64,000 nucleotides of DNA from Chitinophagales bacterium (GTDB lineage Bacteria > Bacteroidota > Bacteroidia > Chitinophagales > Chitinophagaceae), in assembly GCA_030832085.1 (NCBI GenBank), contig JAURJU010000048.1, forward strand, positions 1 through 64,000. Reading direction: 5' to 3'. Of this stretch, positions 1-9,215 are shown piece after piece. A program made the translations under genes and the position numbers. Positions within the stretch are counted from its first letter, which is position 1. Each line of letters opens with the position of its first letter. Under the pieces are notes generated by a model. That model made no database searches. It was not told the origin of the DNA and saw only the letters and a program-made list of their open reading frames with translations.

Positions 1-1044
1 AGGGAATTTTTCTTTTATCACCCTTTCCAGAAGATCTGAAGTGTATTGCTCACTTTCGAAATGGCCGATATCGGCCAAAAGCATTTTTCCTGCTGGGGTA
101 AAAAAATCATGGTAGCCAAGGTCTGCAGTGAAATACAGGTCTGCTTTTTGCTTTAAAGCACTGTGAATCATTGATTTACCCGAGCCACCACAAACTGCAA
201 TCCTTTGGATGGATTTGCCTGAAAATGCGCTGTGGCGGATGACGCCTGTCTTGAAAACGGATTTGATCCGTTCCAATACATCTTTTTCAGAAACTGGCGC
301 TGGCAATGTGCCTATCGCCCCGCCTCCCAGCTCAAGAAAGCGGTTTTCCAGCGGCACAATGTTATATGCCACCGTTTCATAGGGATGTGCAGCATTCAAT
401 GCCGAAATGATCTCCGCCTGCAAATGGACAGGAAAAATGAATTCCAGTTTCAATTCCTGTTCAAGATGGCGATTCCCCTCAGTTCCTGTGAATGGATTTG
501 CCCCCTTCAGCGCCCTGAAACTGCCTTCGCCAGCGCAGCTGAAACTGCATTCATCATAAAGCCCAATGGCCCCTGCCCCAACTTTGAAAAGGGCATTTTT
601 TACATTTTCTGCGTGATCTTTTGGAACATAAGTATTGAGTTGTCCATGGGTTCCAGGCAGGGGAGACAAGACCTGTATTTTTTCCAACCCCAGTCTGGAA
701 GCAATTTCGCCGTTCACCCCCCAGATGACATTGTCTAAATTGGTATGAATGGCGTACACTGCAATGCCGTGGCGAATGCATTCCAGCAACATCCTGGTTA
801 CAGGGTCGCCCGCATCGATTTTTTTAAGGCCTTTAAAAATGGGCGGGTGGTGAACCACAATCAGGTTGAATTTTTTTTCTATGGATTCTTTGATCACCTC
901 ATCAGTAAGGTCCAAAGCAATGATTGCCCCAAAACAATGGGTATTGGCATCTCCACATACCAATCCGCAGTTGTCATAGTCCTCCTGCAACCGAAGGGGT
1001 GCTATTGTTTCCAAAAAGTTAATTATATCAGCGATGTGTTGCAT
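1..1044 (-). CDS. Nif3-like dinuclear metal center protein (partial, runs off left edge)
   Basis: The minus strand is open from an ATG at 1044 to the window edge (348 codons, no stop), so the ORF track missed it. The protein starts MQHIADIINFLETIAP and contains DYDNCGLVCGD, the metal-ligand motif VVHHPPIF, YAIHTNLDN, a mid-protein insertion with AAHPYETVAYNIVP, and a C-terminal ADLGYHDFF followed by a GHFESE motif. This matches the NIF3/YbgI/YqfO family, in the longer form with a PII/CutA-like insert. Family members form hexameric rings with a two-metal site; their reaction is unsettled. Only the last few residues appear to be missing. It diverges from the DUF695 gene 54 bases away. Confidence 0.9.
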   Translation of the reverse strand, partial: MQHIADIINFLETIAPLRLQEDYDNCGLVCGDANTHCFGAIIALDLTDEVIKESIEKKFNLIVVHHPPIFKGLKKIDAGDPVTRMLLECIRHGIAVYAIHTNLDNVIWGVNGEIASRLGLEKIQVLSPLPGTHGQLNTYVPKDHAENVKNALFKVGAGAIGLYDECSFSCAGEGSFRALKGANPFTGTEGNRHLEQELKLEFIFPVHLQAEIISALNAAHPYETVAYNIVPLENRFLELGGGAIGTLPAPVSEKDVLERIKSVFKTGVIRHSAFSGKSIQRIAVCGGSGKSMIHSALKQKADLYFTADLGYHDFFTPAGKMLLADIGHFESEQYTSDLLERVIKEKFP

Positions 1045-1098
1045 TTATTTTCATTTTTGCAGGAATTGAAATTACTTTACTTTCTGAACAGCAAACCA

Positions 1099-1908
1099 TT
1101 GAAACATAGATTTTTATACTTTTTAGCGGTTTTTTTTTCCAGCCAGGCATTCTCGCAAAAAATTGTCCATGATTGGGAAAACTATGTTGCTTCCGTCAAT
1201 GGTAAACCTGTTTCGGTCAATGTTGACCTTGGTCTGTCATCATTTGCCCCTGTCAGAGAGGATTCGTTTGTCATCATCCTGCGGGTCAAGATGAATGCGG
1301 TAGGTACAAATGGAATGCCATCCCCTGCAGAAGAGGAAAGGTTGATACTCATGGAGGACGGTCTGGTGGAATTGCTTGCAAGGCAGTCGGGAGCAACGTT
1401 TGCGGGAAGGTTCACACAAAGGGGTATACGCGAATTTTATTTTTATGCTCCTGATACCATGGGATTTCGAAGGGCCGTGAACCAGGCCATGCAGCCATTC
1501 TCAGGACATGAATGGTTGAGTCAGGCTAAAAAAGACAAGCAATGGGAGAATTATTTCAATGTCCTTTATCCCGGCAAGTTAGACCTGTTCAGGATCCAGA
1601 GCCGAAGGAGCATGGATGCATTGCTGAAGTCATCACCCTTGAGGAAAGCACCATTGGATATCGATTATTTCTTTAGTTTTCGAAGCACTGAAAGCATGAA
1701 ACTCTTTCTGGGTGCGCCTGAAATGACAGCGTTTCAGGTTGTTTCACTTCCCGTCAATCCTCAAGCAGGGAAATCAAATTTGGAACTGGTCTTGAGGAGA
1801 AAGGCCAATCCTGATCAAGGGTGGATAGAAGCCCAACTTGTACCGCTTTTCAATCAGGCTCAGCGCGTGGGAGGAGAATTTTTGGGTTTTCAAGGCTCAG
1901 ATAAATAA
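1099..1908 (+). CDS. secreted DUF695-type protein
   Basis: The track extends this ORF back to 745, but that part overlaps the Nif3-like gene on the other strand. A TTG at 1099 gives MKHRFLYFLAVFFSSQAFSQ, a clean signal peptide; a TTG at 1066 is the alternative. The mature protein (about 250 residues) begins with a WENYVASVNGKPVSVNVDL stretch typical of DUF695. A second half carries another WENYFNVLYP, so two related halves are possible. It is probably periplasmic or exported. Function is unknown. The family call is from sequence feel, not a search. Confidence 0.6.
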   Translation: MKHRFLYFLAVFFSSQAFSQKIVHDWENYVASVNGKPVSVNVDLGLSSFAPVREDSFVIILRVKMNAVGTNGMPSPAEEERLILMEDGLVELLARQSGATFAGRFTQRGIREFYFYAPDTMGFRRAVNQAMQPFSGHEWLSQAKKDKQWENYFNVLYPGKLDLFRIQSRRSMDALLKSSPLRKAPLDIDYFFSFRSTESMKLFLGAPEMTAFQVVSLPVNPQAGKSNLELVLRRKANPDQGWIEAQLVPLFNQAQRVGGEFLGFQGSDK

Positions 1909-1994
1909 AGAAGTTAACCATATGTGGTGTTGACCCCTTCATCCAATTCTTGGTATTGCCCATCGTGCAATTCTCTTTCAGGTGCTGCGCATGA

Positions 1995-2002
1995 TATTTT
2001 TG
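1995..2002 (+). promoter_or_regulatory. candidate -7 box for the peroxiredoxin gene
   Basis: TATTTTTG matches TAnnTTTG exactly about 77 bases before the ATG. No good -33 TTG is seen at the usual spacing, so this is tentative. A second near-match, TAAATTCG, lies at 2033-2040. Confidence 0.3.
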
Positions 2003-2078
2003 GATCAAACAAAAAATACAGTTTCTCTGTTGTAAATTCGTAACGTTACACAACATCAATAACTACAACAAGCAAAGC

Positions 2079-2549
2079 ATGACAATTCAAAAAGGACAAG
2101 CTGCTCCCGACTTCAGCCTTTTCAATTCTGAAAAGAACAAGGTAAGCCTCGCCGATTACAAAGGAAAAAATCTTGTAATCCTCTTCTTTCCATTGGCTTT
2201 CACTGGTGTATGTACCACTGAACTTTGTTCCGTGCGCGACAACATGAATGTATACACATCCCTCAATGCAGAGGTGGTAGGTGTTTCAGTCGATTCACTC
2301 TTCAGCCTTGGTAAGTTCAAGGAAGAGCAACAGTTGAATTTCCCCTTGCTGTCTGATTTCAACAAAGAGGTGTCCCAGGCATATGGTGCCTTCTATGATG
2401 AGTTTGTACTCGACATGAAAGGTGTTTCACGCAGGGCTGCATTTGTTGTGGACAAAGAAGGCATTGTTCAATATGCAGAAGTACTGGAAAGCGCCGGTGA
2501 CCTTCCTAATTTTGATGCCATCAAGGAAACCCTTTCAGGACTTAACTGA
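2079..2549 (+). CDS. peroxiredoxin (AhpE/BCP-like)
   Basis: A 156-residue thioredoxin-fold peroxidase that reduces hydroperoxides in the cytoplasm. The active-site block PLAFTGVCTTELC matches PxxxTxxC, giving a peroxidatic Cys at residue 45. A second Cys at 50 could act as resolving Cys, as in BCP-type enzymes. Conserved Arg is seen in the later segment GVSRRAAFVVD. There is no signal peptide. It stands alone and converges on rlmI with a 2-bp gap between stop codons. Confidence 0.92.
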   Translation: MTIQKGQAAPDFSLFNSEKNKVSLADYKGKNLVILFFPLAFTGVCTTELCSVRDNMNVYTSLNAEVVGVSVDSLFSLGKFKEEQQLNFPLLSDFNKEVSQAYGAFYDEFVLDMKGVSRRAAFVVDKEGIVQYAEVLESAGDLPNFDAIKETLSGLN

Positions 2550-2551
2550 TA

Positions 2552-3721
2552 TCAAAGGACCTGAACAATCAGAAACTTGAGGTAATTGGTATTCTCCAAT
2601 CCCCTGACAATTGGATGGTCTGGGGATTGTGATTGAAACACCACTTGCCTCAGGTTTCTTTTTGCATCTTTGGCTGCCATCTCAATGGTTTGATAGAAGA
2701 CATCAGGCTGAACCAAATTGGTACAAGAGGAAGTCACCAAAAATCCACCTGGTTTCAGCAGTTTCATACCCCTGAGATTGATTTCCTTGTATCCCCCAAT
2801 GGCATTCTGCACATTCTCACGGGTTTTGGTAAATGAGGGTGGATCCAACATCACCACATCCCATTTCTTTTCCTCTTTGCTCCATTGTTTCAGGGCATCG
2901 AATGCGTTGATGGCCTGAAAACTGATGTTGTCCAACTTGTTCAATTTCGCATTTTCTCTTGCCTGCTCTACGGCATTTTCAGAAATATCCAACCCCAGCA
3001 CATGCTTGGCTCCGTAGCTGGCCGCATGGATTTCAAATGTACCGGTATAGCAAAAGGCGCCAAGCACATCTGCACCTTTTACAATGTGTTCGATGGCCCT
3101 ACGGTTGTCGCGCTGATCGAGGAAATACCCGGTTTTTTGCCCTTTTTCCACATCGACCAAAAATTGCAGTCCATTTTCAACAATTGGAATCTTGGTATCA
3201 AATGGGGAGGATAAAAATCCTTTTTTCTGTTCCAATCCCTCCAGCTCCCGGACGGCCACATCATTTCTTTCATAAATGCCTTTGGGTGAGAAAATCTTTT
3301 CAAGGGCCTCGACAATTTCATTTTTCCATTTATCGATTCCAAGCGTCAACGACTGCAGTACAAAATAGTCATTGAACTTATCAATGATCAGTTGCGGCAA
3401 TCCATCGGCCTCGCCAAAGATCAACCTGCAATTCTCCGTAAATCCTATTTTTTTTCTGTATTCCCATGCTGCTGAAATCCGATTGTGAAAGAATGCAGCG
3501 TTGATTTCTTCTGATTTATTCCTGGTAAGCAACCTGACTGGTATTCTTGAGACAGGGTTGATATAGCCCCTTCCAATAAACTTGTGGTCATGGGTATAGA
3601 CATCGGCGATGTCACCTGCCACCAGTTCGTCATCAACAAGGTCAATCTCGTTGGAGAATATCCAAGGATGACCGCTGGCTACCCTGTTGCTGATTTTTCT
3701 ATTTAATACCACTTTCTTCAT
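2552..3721 (-). CDS. rlmI: class I SAM-dependent rRNA methyltransferase, RlmI-like
   Basis: The track ORF runs to 4075, but the ATG at 3721 gives MKKVVLNRKISNRVASGHPW, the usual PUA-domain start, and a 389-residue protein of family length. An N-terminal PUA domain (about 1-75) is followed by a Rossmann methyltransferase with DVLGAFCYTGTFEIHAASYGA (SAM site), VVMLDPPSF (catalytic loop) and LVTSSCTN. RlmI methylates C1962 of 23S rRNA in E. coli; the same target is inferred. A TACCTTTG box 4 nt before this ATG supports both the start and a leaderless transcript. Confidence 0.9.
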   Translation of the reverse strand: MKKVVLNRKISNRVASGHPWIFSNEIDLVDDELVAGDIADVYTHDHKFIGRGYINPVSRIPVRLLTRNKSEEINAAFFHNRISAAWEYRKKIGFTENCRLIFGEADGLPQLIIDKFNDYFVLQSLTLGIDKWKNEIVEALEKIFSPKGIYERNDVAVRELEGLEQKKGFLSSPFDTKIPIVENGLQFLVDVEKGQKTGYFLDQRDNRRAIEHIVKGADVLGAFCYTGTFEIHAASYGAKHVLGLDISENAVEQARENAKLNKLDNISFQAINAFDALKQWSKEEKKWDVVMLDPPSFTKTRENVQNAIGGYKEINLRGMKLLKPGGFLVTSSCTNLVQPDVFYQTIEMAAKDAKRNLRQVVFQSQSPDHPIVRGLENTNYLKFLIVQVL

Positions 3722-3725
3722 GCTG

Positions 3726-3733
3726 CAAAGGTA
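3726..3733 (-). promoter_or_regulatory. -7 box of rlmI, 4 nt before ATG
   Basis: Read on the minus strand this is TACCTTTG-CAGC-ATG, an exact TAnnTTTG. With transcription starting a few bases past the box, the mRNA would begin at or next to the start codon. Confidence 0.65.
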
Positions 3734-3848
3734 AACTTTCATCGAAAAGGCAGAAATTTGCATTTCAAAGCTAAAAAATGCGACAATTTGGCTCATTCTT
3801 GGAGGATGGCAAGCCATTTGAAGCACATCAATAGCAAATTCAAATACC

Positions 3849-4376
3849 ATGGAAGAAAATGAAATGACGCAACAAGAAGAGCAGGTCCCTGTGGAAAACA
3901 GTGAAAATGAAGCCACGGAAACCCTTTCCGAAACCGAACAATTGAAATTGGAGGTTGAAGAGCATAAGGCCAAATTCATTCGCCTGTATGCAGAATTTGA
4001 TAATTTCAAAAGGAGAAATGCCAAGGAGCGGGTTGAATTGATCCAGACTGCTGGAAGGGATGTGCTGCAGTCCATGCTGGAAGTAATGGACGACTGTGAC
4101 AGGGCTGAAAAGCAAATGCAAACCAGCGATGACCTTCAGCAGATCAAGCAAGGCATCGGGCTTGTTTTCACCAAGTTCAGGAATACCCTGCAGGCCAAGG
4201 GGGTAAAAGAAATGAAGAGCATTGGGGAGGAATTCAACCCCGATTTTCATGAGGCCATCACCGAAATTCCTGTCAACGACCCTGGAATGAAGGGCAAGGT
4301 AGTCGATGAGGTGGAAAAAGGGTATACGCTCAATGAGAAGATCATTCGATATTCAAAAGTGGTGGTAGGAAAATAA
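3849..4376 (+). CDS. grpE: nucleotide exchange factor GrpE
   Basis: A 175-residue protein with a highly acidic N-terminus and a long helical/coiled region including RLYAEFDNFKRRNAKER. The C-terminal beta domain contains NPDFHEAI and VVDEVEKGYTLNEKIIRYSKVVV, the GrpE signature. It releases ADP from DnaK. It is followed 27 bases later by dnaJ, so the two are likely co-transcribed. It diverges from rlmI across about 127 bases, in which I see no CIRCE-type inverted repeat. Confidence 0.97.
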   Translation: MEENEMTQQEEQVPVENSENEATETLSETEQLKLEVEEHKAKFIRLYAEFDNFKRRNAKERVELIQTAGRDVLQSMLEVMDDCDRAEKQMQTSDDLQQIKQGIGLVFTKFRNTLQAKGVKEMKSIGEEFNPDFHEAITEIPVNDPGMKGKVVDEVEKGYTLNEKIIRYSKVVVGK

Positions 4377-4403
4377 ATGGCCCAGGCCAACTAAACAGCA
4401 AAT

Positions 4404-5570
4404 ATGTCCAAACGCGATTATTACGAAATACTTGGGGTTTCTAAATCCTCTTCTGCAGACGAAATCAAAAAGGCATACCGCAAGGTAGCCATGCAGTTTC
4501 ACCCGGACCGGAATCCTGGCGACAAGGCTGCAGAGGAAAAGTTCAAGGAGGCTGCTGAGGCCTACGAGGTGCTGAGCGACCAAGACAAAAAGGCCCAATA
4601 TGATCGATATGGACATGCAGGTGTAAACAGCCGCGGTGGCGGTTTTGGCGGTGGCCAGGGAATGAACATGGATGACATCTTCAGCAATTTTGGAGATATT
4701 TTTGGGGATGATATTTTCGGTGGCTTTTTTGGTGGCGGAGGACGTCAGCGTGGCGGTGGTGCAAGGGCAAGAGGCACCCGGGGAAGCAATCTTCGCATCA
4801 AGTTGAAGATGAATTATGAGGAAATTGCCAAAGGCGCCAGCAAGACTGTTAAGGTAAAAAAATACACCGGTTGCACTTCCTGCGGAGGTTCTGGTGCAAA
4901 GGATAAAAACGCAGTACAGTCATGTGGAACCTGTGGGGGCAGTGGCCAGGTTAGAAAGGTGACCAATACCTTCCTGGGCCAGATGCAGACGGTTGGCACC
5001 TGCCCAACATGCAATGGTGAAGGGTCTACCATCACCAGCAAGTGTGCTTCGTGCAAGGGCGAAGGACGTGTTTATACAGAAGAAACAATTTCCATTGATA
5101 TTCCTGCGGGCGTTCAGGATGGAATGCAACTGAGCCTCAGTGGCAAAGGAAACGCAGGTGAACGTGGCGGGTCACCCGGAGACCTGATCGTGTTGATTGA
5201 GGAGGAGCAACATGCAGAATTGCAACGCGACAACCTAAATGTCATCTATGACATGCACATCAGCTTCCCTGATGCCGTTTTTGGGGCACACCTGGAAGTC
5301 CCAACCATTGATGGCAGGGCCAAGATCAAGATTCCTCCTGGCACACAAGGCGGAAAAATTTTCAGGCTGAAAGGCAAGGGGTTTCCTTCCGTCAATTCAT
5401 ATGAAAAGGGTGACCAGCTGATCCATGTCAACGTATGGGTGCCCCAGGAACTGTCTGCTGCGGAAAAGGAAATGGTGGAGAAAATGAAGGATGCCAAAAA
5501 TTTCCAGCCACAACCGGATAAAAATGAGAAGAGCTTTTTTTCCAAGATCAAGGAAATGTTCGGCTCTTAG
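4404..5570 (+). CDS. dnaJ: chaperone DnaJ
   Basis: A 388-residue full-length type I J-protein. The J domain has the HPD motif (QFHPDRNPG) near residue 34, followed by a Gly/Phe-rich linker. The zinc-finger region has four repeats ([32 protein letters not shown]), then the C-terminal substrate-binding beta domains. It stimulates DnaK ATPase and delivers clients. It follows grpE; dnaK is not in the window. Its stop lies 12 bases from the convergent hpt stop. Confidence 0.98.
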   Translation: MSKRDYYEILGVSKSSSADEIKKAYRKVAMQFHPDRNPGDKAAEEKFKEAAEAYEVLSDQDKKAQYDRYGHAGVNSRGGGFGGGQGMNMDDIFSNFGDIFGDDIFGGFFGGGGRQRGGGARARGTRGSNLRIKLKMNYEEIAKGASKTVKVKKYTGCTSCGGSGAKDKNAVQSCGTCGGSGQVRKVTNTFLGQMQTVGTCPTCNGEGSTITSKCASCKGEGRVYTEETISIDIPAGVQDGMQLSLSGKGNAGERGGSPGDLIVLIEEEQHAELQRDNLNVIYDMHISFPDAVFGAHLEVPTIDGRAKIKIPPGTQGGKIFRLKGKGFPSVNSYEKGDQLIHVNVWVPQELSAAEKEMVEKMKDAKNFQPQPDKNEKSFFSKIKEMFGS

Positions 5571-5582
5571 CAACAAAATTGC

Positions 5583-6116
5583 TTATTCCGCTATCTGCAT
5601 GATTTCGTCGATGTTTCGGCCAAATCCGTTGTAATCAAGGCCATAGCCCACTACAAATAAATTAGGGATTTCGAACCCCATATAATCTATCACTATGGGA
5701 AACCGTGTAGCCTCCTTCTTGTGGAGCAATGCACATACTTTGAGGGAACGTGGCTGTTGGTGTATCAACTGTGGCAGAAATTCAGACAGTGTTTTACCTG
5801 TATCAACAATGTCTTCCACGATGATTACATCCCTTTCAAAAACATCTGTTTCCAGGCCGATGGCTGTGATGACTGACCCTGTTGACTTTGTTCCCTTGTA
5901 GGACGCGAGCTTGATGAAACTGATTTCTGCCGGTATTTCTATCTTTTTGAAAAGATCAGAAGCGAACATGAATGATCCGTTGAGGATGGCAATAAAAAGC
6001 GGTTTTTTGCCATCATAATCAGCATTGATCTTCTCTGCCATGCGCGCAATGGCATTGGAGATTTCCGCTTTGCCTAAAAAAGGAACAAAAGTCTTGTCCA
6101 GAACCTGTTTTTTCAT
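5583..6116 (-). CDS. hpt: hypoxanthine phosphoribosyltransferase
   Basis: A 177-residue type I phosphoribosyltransferase. The PRPP-binding motif is VIIVEDIVDTGKTL, and an upstream LFIAILNGSFMFASDL loop matches the HPRT family. It salvages hypoxanthine/guanine to IMP/GMP using PRPP. It is the last gene of a minus-strand run, starting 1 base after the glucosaminidase stop, so translational coupling is likely. The partner purine gene guaB lies 23 kb away. Confidence 0.93.
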   Translation of the reverse strand: MKKQVLDKTFVPFLGKAEISNAIARMAEKINADYDGKKPLFIAILNGSFMFASDLFKKIEIPAEISFIKLASYKGTKSTGSVITAIGLETDVFERDVIIVEDIVDTGKTLSEFLPQLIHQQPRSLKVCALLHKKEATRFPIVIDYMGFEIPNLFVVGYGLDYNGFGRNIDEIMQIAE

Positions 6117-6117
6117 T

Positions 6118-6945
6118 TTATTTTTTTGGAATCTTGATTGCTTGACCTACCTGCAATGCATCTTTTTTCAAGTGGTTTGCCTTTTTGAGGGCATCTACCG
6201 TAGTATGAAATTTTTTCGAAAGGCTGTAAAGCGAATCCCCGGCCTTGACATGGTAAGTTTTTTTGAACCTGATTTTTCTGCTTGATTTTTTGTCCTTTTT
6301 GGAGACATATGGCGCAGCATCCTCATCTGCTGCTAACGGGTTGAAACCTTTGGTCATGGGCTGCAGTGGCGTATTCCTGATTTTTTCAAGGTATGCAGCC
6401 ATGTCCTTTTTCTTGCCGTTTCCGTTAAATTGATTGAGATCGTTCAGCTGGTATCCTTCGATGTATTTGATCAGTGTCTCTGCATAAACGGGATTGGTGG
6501 CGTATCCTGCCTTTTTCAATCCCCACGCCCATGCAGCATAATCGTTCGCATCGTATTCAAAAAGGAAAGCATAACGGGGCTGTGATTTCAGGTAATTGGA
6601 ATGATCAAGGTAGGAATCCTCTGCTGTTTCATATTTCCTGAAACATTCACCCGTTGCATCATCATCATGAAATACCTTTTCCCCTGTCCAGCTGCTTTTG
6701 CACTTGATGCCAAAATGGTTGTTGGACCGCAGTACAAGATCACTTTGTCCGGCATTGGTTTCATGGATGCCTTGGGCAATTTTGATGGAAGCAGGTATCC
6801 CTGTCCTGCCCATTTCCTTTACTGCTAGTTCTGCGTAGGTTTCAATGTATTTGATGATGTTCTCATTGGGTGCTTCCTGTGCCAACAAAGATTGGATGGA
6901 AAAAACGATTGCTGCTGTTGTCAAATATATTTTTTTCAACTTCAT
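6118..6945 (-). CDS. glucosaminidase (FlgJ-type) with C-terminal LysM
   Basis: A 275-residue exported peptidoglycan hydrolase. Residues 1-22 (MKLKKIYLTTAAIVFSIQSLLAQ) form a signal peptide. A glucosaminidase/LYZ2 domain (about 30-165) retains the catalytic Glu in IKIAQGIHETNAGQS and the core WTGEKVFHDD. A basic linker leads to a C-terminal LysM (YHVKAGDSLYSLSKKFHTT, ending in KIPKK) that would bind glycan chains. Bacteroidota use such enzymes in wall turnover, not flagella. It sits between an O-methyltransferase and hpt in a tight minus-strand run. Confidence 0.92.
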   Translation of the reverse strand: MKLKKIYLTTAAIVFSIQSLLAQEAPNENIIKYIETYAELAVKEMGRTGIPASIKIAQGIHETNAGQSDLVLRSNNHFGIKCKSSWTGEKVFHDDDATGECFRKYETAEDSYLDHSNYLKSQPRYAFLFEYDANDYAAWAWGLKKAGYATNPVYAETLIKYIEGYQLNDLNQFNGNGKKKDMAAYLEKIRNTPLQPMTKGFNPLAADEDAAPYVSKKDKKSSRKIRFKKTYHVKAGDSLYSLSKKFHTTVDALKKANHLKKDALQVGQAIKIPKK

Positions 6946-6950
6946 GCCAT

Positions 6951-7613
6951 TTATTTTTTACAAAGGATGGTCAGCCCATCCCTTACGGTCAACATAACTT
7001 TTTCTACCCTTTCGTCTTGCCGAATGTATGCATTGAAAGCGGCGATGGCTTTCGCGCTCTTTCCGGTGATGTTTTCTTTCAGTACTTCGCCGTGAAACAA
7101 TACGTTGTCTACAATGAAAAAAGAGCCTGCCTTCATTCCGTCAATCAATGCGAGATAATAGGTCAGGTATCCTGTTTTGTCTGCATCAATAAACACCAGG
7201 TCCCAATCTTCATGAATACTGGGCAACAAGGATGCTGCATCTCCCACGTGCATTTCAATCTGGTCTTTGTATGCACTCCTGTTGAAATAGTTTTGTGCCG
7301 TTTCAGCATCGGCTTCCCTTTTTTCAATGGTGTGCAAAATTCCATTTTCAGCCAGTCCTTTTGCGAGACAGAGCGCACTATAACCGGTAAAGCTGCCAAT
7401 TTCCAGGATTCTTTTTGGCTTGATCATCCTGCTCATCATGGCAAGGAAATTACCCTGCAATGGGCCACTGATCATGTGTGGTTCAGCATGGTTTTCCACC
7501 GTATGCGCATGAATTTCCTGCAGCAGTTCATCTGTTGTCGAACTGTTGTACAGTGCATAATCATTTGCGGCAGAAAGAATGAATTCCATTGATTGCAAAA
7601 CTACATCCTTCAT
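6951..7613 (-). CDS. class I SAM-dependent O-methyltransferase
   Basis: A 220-residue protein of the caffeoyl-CoA/catechol O-methyltransferase family (Methyltransf_3). SAM motif I is ILEIGSFTGYSALCLAKGL; the metal-binding region is DLVFIDADKTGYLTYY; FIVDNVLFHG closes the fold. These enzymes methylate catechol-like hydroxyls with a divalent metal. The natural substrate in Bacteroidota is unknown. It precedes the LysM glucosaminidase by 5 bases. The short palindrome AACAAC-T-GTTGTT lies just upstream of its start. Confidence 0.88.
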   Translation of the reverse strand: MKDVVLQSMEFILSAANDYALYNSSTTDELLQEIHAHTVENHAEPHMISGPLQGNFLAMMSRMIKPKRILEIGSFTGYSALCLAKGLAENGILHTIEKREADAETAQNYFNRSAYKDQIEMHVGDAASLLPSIHEDWDLVFIDADKTGYLTYYLALIDGMKAGSFFIVDNVLFHGEVLKENITGKSAKAIAAFNAYIRQDERVEKVMLTVRDGLTILCKK

Positions 7614-7659
7614 TCCTTAGTGGCAAGGAACAACTGTTGTTAAAAAGCGAAAATTTTAA

Positions 7660-9159
7660 CTAGGATTTCTTGGAGATCATTGTCAGCCCCAGGAACGTGA
7701 GCAGACCATTGATCAGCAACATTTCAAATCCAATTTGGTATCCATTGAACCAGACCGCTGCATTTTTACCCAGAAAATAACAGGCTGCGGGAGCAACAAG
7801 GCAAATTGCAGTGACACCATAGCCCGATCCCAACGTCCTTTTTGTCAAAATTCCAAAGCCAAACAATCCCAACAATGGACCATATGTGTACCCGGCCAGA
7901 TCCAGGATAATACCGATGATCGATTTGTTGTCAATCCATTTGAACAGCATGATGCAGAGCAGAAAAACAACTGCAAAACTCAGGTGAACAAATATTCTTG
8001 TCTTTTTTTGTGCATCCTCTGAAAGTCCTTCCTTTCTTCTGATGCCAAGAATATCAATGCAAAAGGATGAAGTCAGCGCAGTAAGTGCTCCATCAGCGCT
8101 GGGGAACAAGGCCGAGATCAGTGCGATGATGAAAATGATGCCTATGGCTGGTGGTAGATGGAAAAGCGCAATGGTGGGGAATAAATCATCACCAATTACG
8201 TTCTTGCCTTCAAACAGCAATTGCTTGCCATCATATACCGCACCTTTATCGGTAAGATAGAGGTAAAGCAGTCCTCCCAATACCAAAAAAAGCAAGTTGA
8301 CCACCACCATGATTGTGGTAAAGGTGAAAATGTTTTTTTGTGAATCCTTCATGGTCCTGACACTGATGTTTTTTTGCATCATCTCCTGGTCAAGCCCTGT
8401 CATGGCAATGGCTATCACTGCACCACCAATGATATTTTTCAAAAAGAAAGCCTTGTTGTTGATGTCCGTTTCAAATATTTTGGTGTAACCTTTTTCGGAC
8501 ATGATGTTCAGGGCTTGTCCGAGGGAGAGGTCAAGATTGGAAAGGATATAAAAAAGGCAGATGACCAGGCCAACCAGCATAAAGCTGGTCTGTAAGGTAT
8601 CGGTATATACGATTGTTTTTACACCACCTTTCCAGGTATATAGGAGGATCATCAGCAAAATCAATGCTGCAGTGAATACAAAAGGCACATTCATTTTGTC
8701 GAGGATGAAAATTTGCAGGACATTGATGACCAGAAACAGTCTCGCTGTAGCACCAAATGTTCTGGAGATGATGAAAAACAATGCCCCTGTTTTATAGCTT
8801 TCCTTGCCAAAACGTTGGTCGAGATAGTGGTAAATGGAAGTGAGGTTAAGTTTGTAGTACAATGGGATCAATACATATGCGATGGCGAGGTAACCAAATA
8901 CATACCCTATGATCACCTGGAAATAAGCGAAACCGTTGAATCCTGTAGCACCGACATTACCGACAGTTCCTGGAACTGAAACAAATGTAACACCCGACAA
9001 TGATGTTCCGATCATGCCAAAAGCAACCAGCATCCAATTTGAATTTCGATTCCCTATGAAAAAGGACTCATTGGTGGCATTCCTTGCAGTGTACATGGCC
9101 ACACCCAATAAAAGGATAAAATACCCCAAAACAAAAGAAAAAAGCAGTAAAGGAGACAT
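7660..9159 (-). CDS. sodium:solute symporter (SSS family)
   Basis: A 499-residue inner-membrane protein with about 13 hydrophobic segments starting at FSFVLGYFILLLGVAMY. SSS features include the unwound-helix region GTSLSGVTFVSVPG, GYVFGYLAIAYVLIPLYYKLN with YHYLDQRFG, and ISALFPSADGALTAL carrying the Na+-site serines. Substrate cannot be told from sequence. Bacteroidota members near sialic-acid or sugar genes move sugars, but no such neighbour is seen. It diverges from recN. Confidence 0.9.
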   Translation of the reverse strand: MSPLLLFSFVLGYFILLLGVAMYTARNATNESFFIGNRNSNWMLVAFGMIGTSLSGVTFVSVPGTVGNVGATGFNGFAYFQVIIGYVFGYLAIAYVLIPLYYKLNLTSIYHYLDQRFGKESYKTGALFFIISRTFGATARLFLVINVLQIFILDKMNVPFVFTAALILLMILLYTWKGGVKTIVYTDTLQTSFMLVGLVICLFYILSNLDLSLGQALNIMSEKGYTKIFETDINNKAFFLKNIIGGAVIAIAMTGLDQEMMQKNISVRTMKDSQKNIFTFTTIMVVVNLLFLVLGGLLYLYLTDKGAVYDGKQLLFEGKNVIGDDLFPTIALFHLPPAIGIIFIIALISALFPSADGALTALTSSFCIDILGIRRKEGLSEDAQKKTRIFVHLSFAVVFLLCIMLFKWIDNKSIIGIILDLAGYTYGPLLGLFGFGILTKRTLGSGYGVTAICLVAPAACYFLGKNAAVWFNGYQIGFEMLLINGLLTFLGLTMISKKS

Positions 9160-9203
9160 GATTTTCCAGTTAAGACAGCAAGGTAATGCATTTAAAAAAA
9201 ATA

Positions 9204-9211
9204 TACTTTTG
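9204..9211 (+). promoter_or_regulatory. -7 box of recN, 4 nt before ATG
   Basis: TACTTTTG-GGGT-ATG is an exact TAnnTTTG match ending 4 nt before the recN ATG at 9216. No clear -33 TTG is seen. The position rules out the upstream ATG at 9186 used by the ORF track. Confidence 0.55.
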
Positions 9212-9215
9212 GGGT

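Noticed and set aside
232-738. 168-aa plus-strand ORF
   Set aside because: It lies entirely inside the Nif3-like coding region on the other strand, whose protein is full of family motifs. Low-complexity Phe/Cys-rich translation suggests a shadow.
3722-3848. CIRCE element upstream of grpE-dnaJ
   Set aside because: No TTAGCACTC-N9-GAGTGCTAA-like inverted repeat is present.
7629-7641. Palindrome AACAAC-T-GTTGTT between the O-methyltransferase and the symporter
   Set aside because: Short arms, no T-run and no second copy; chance is plausible.
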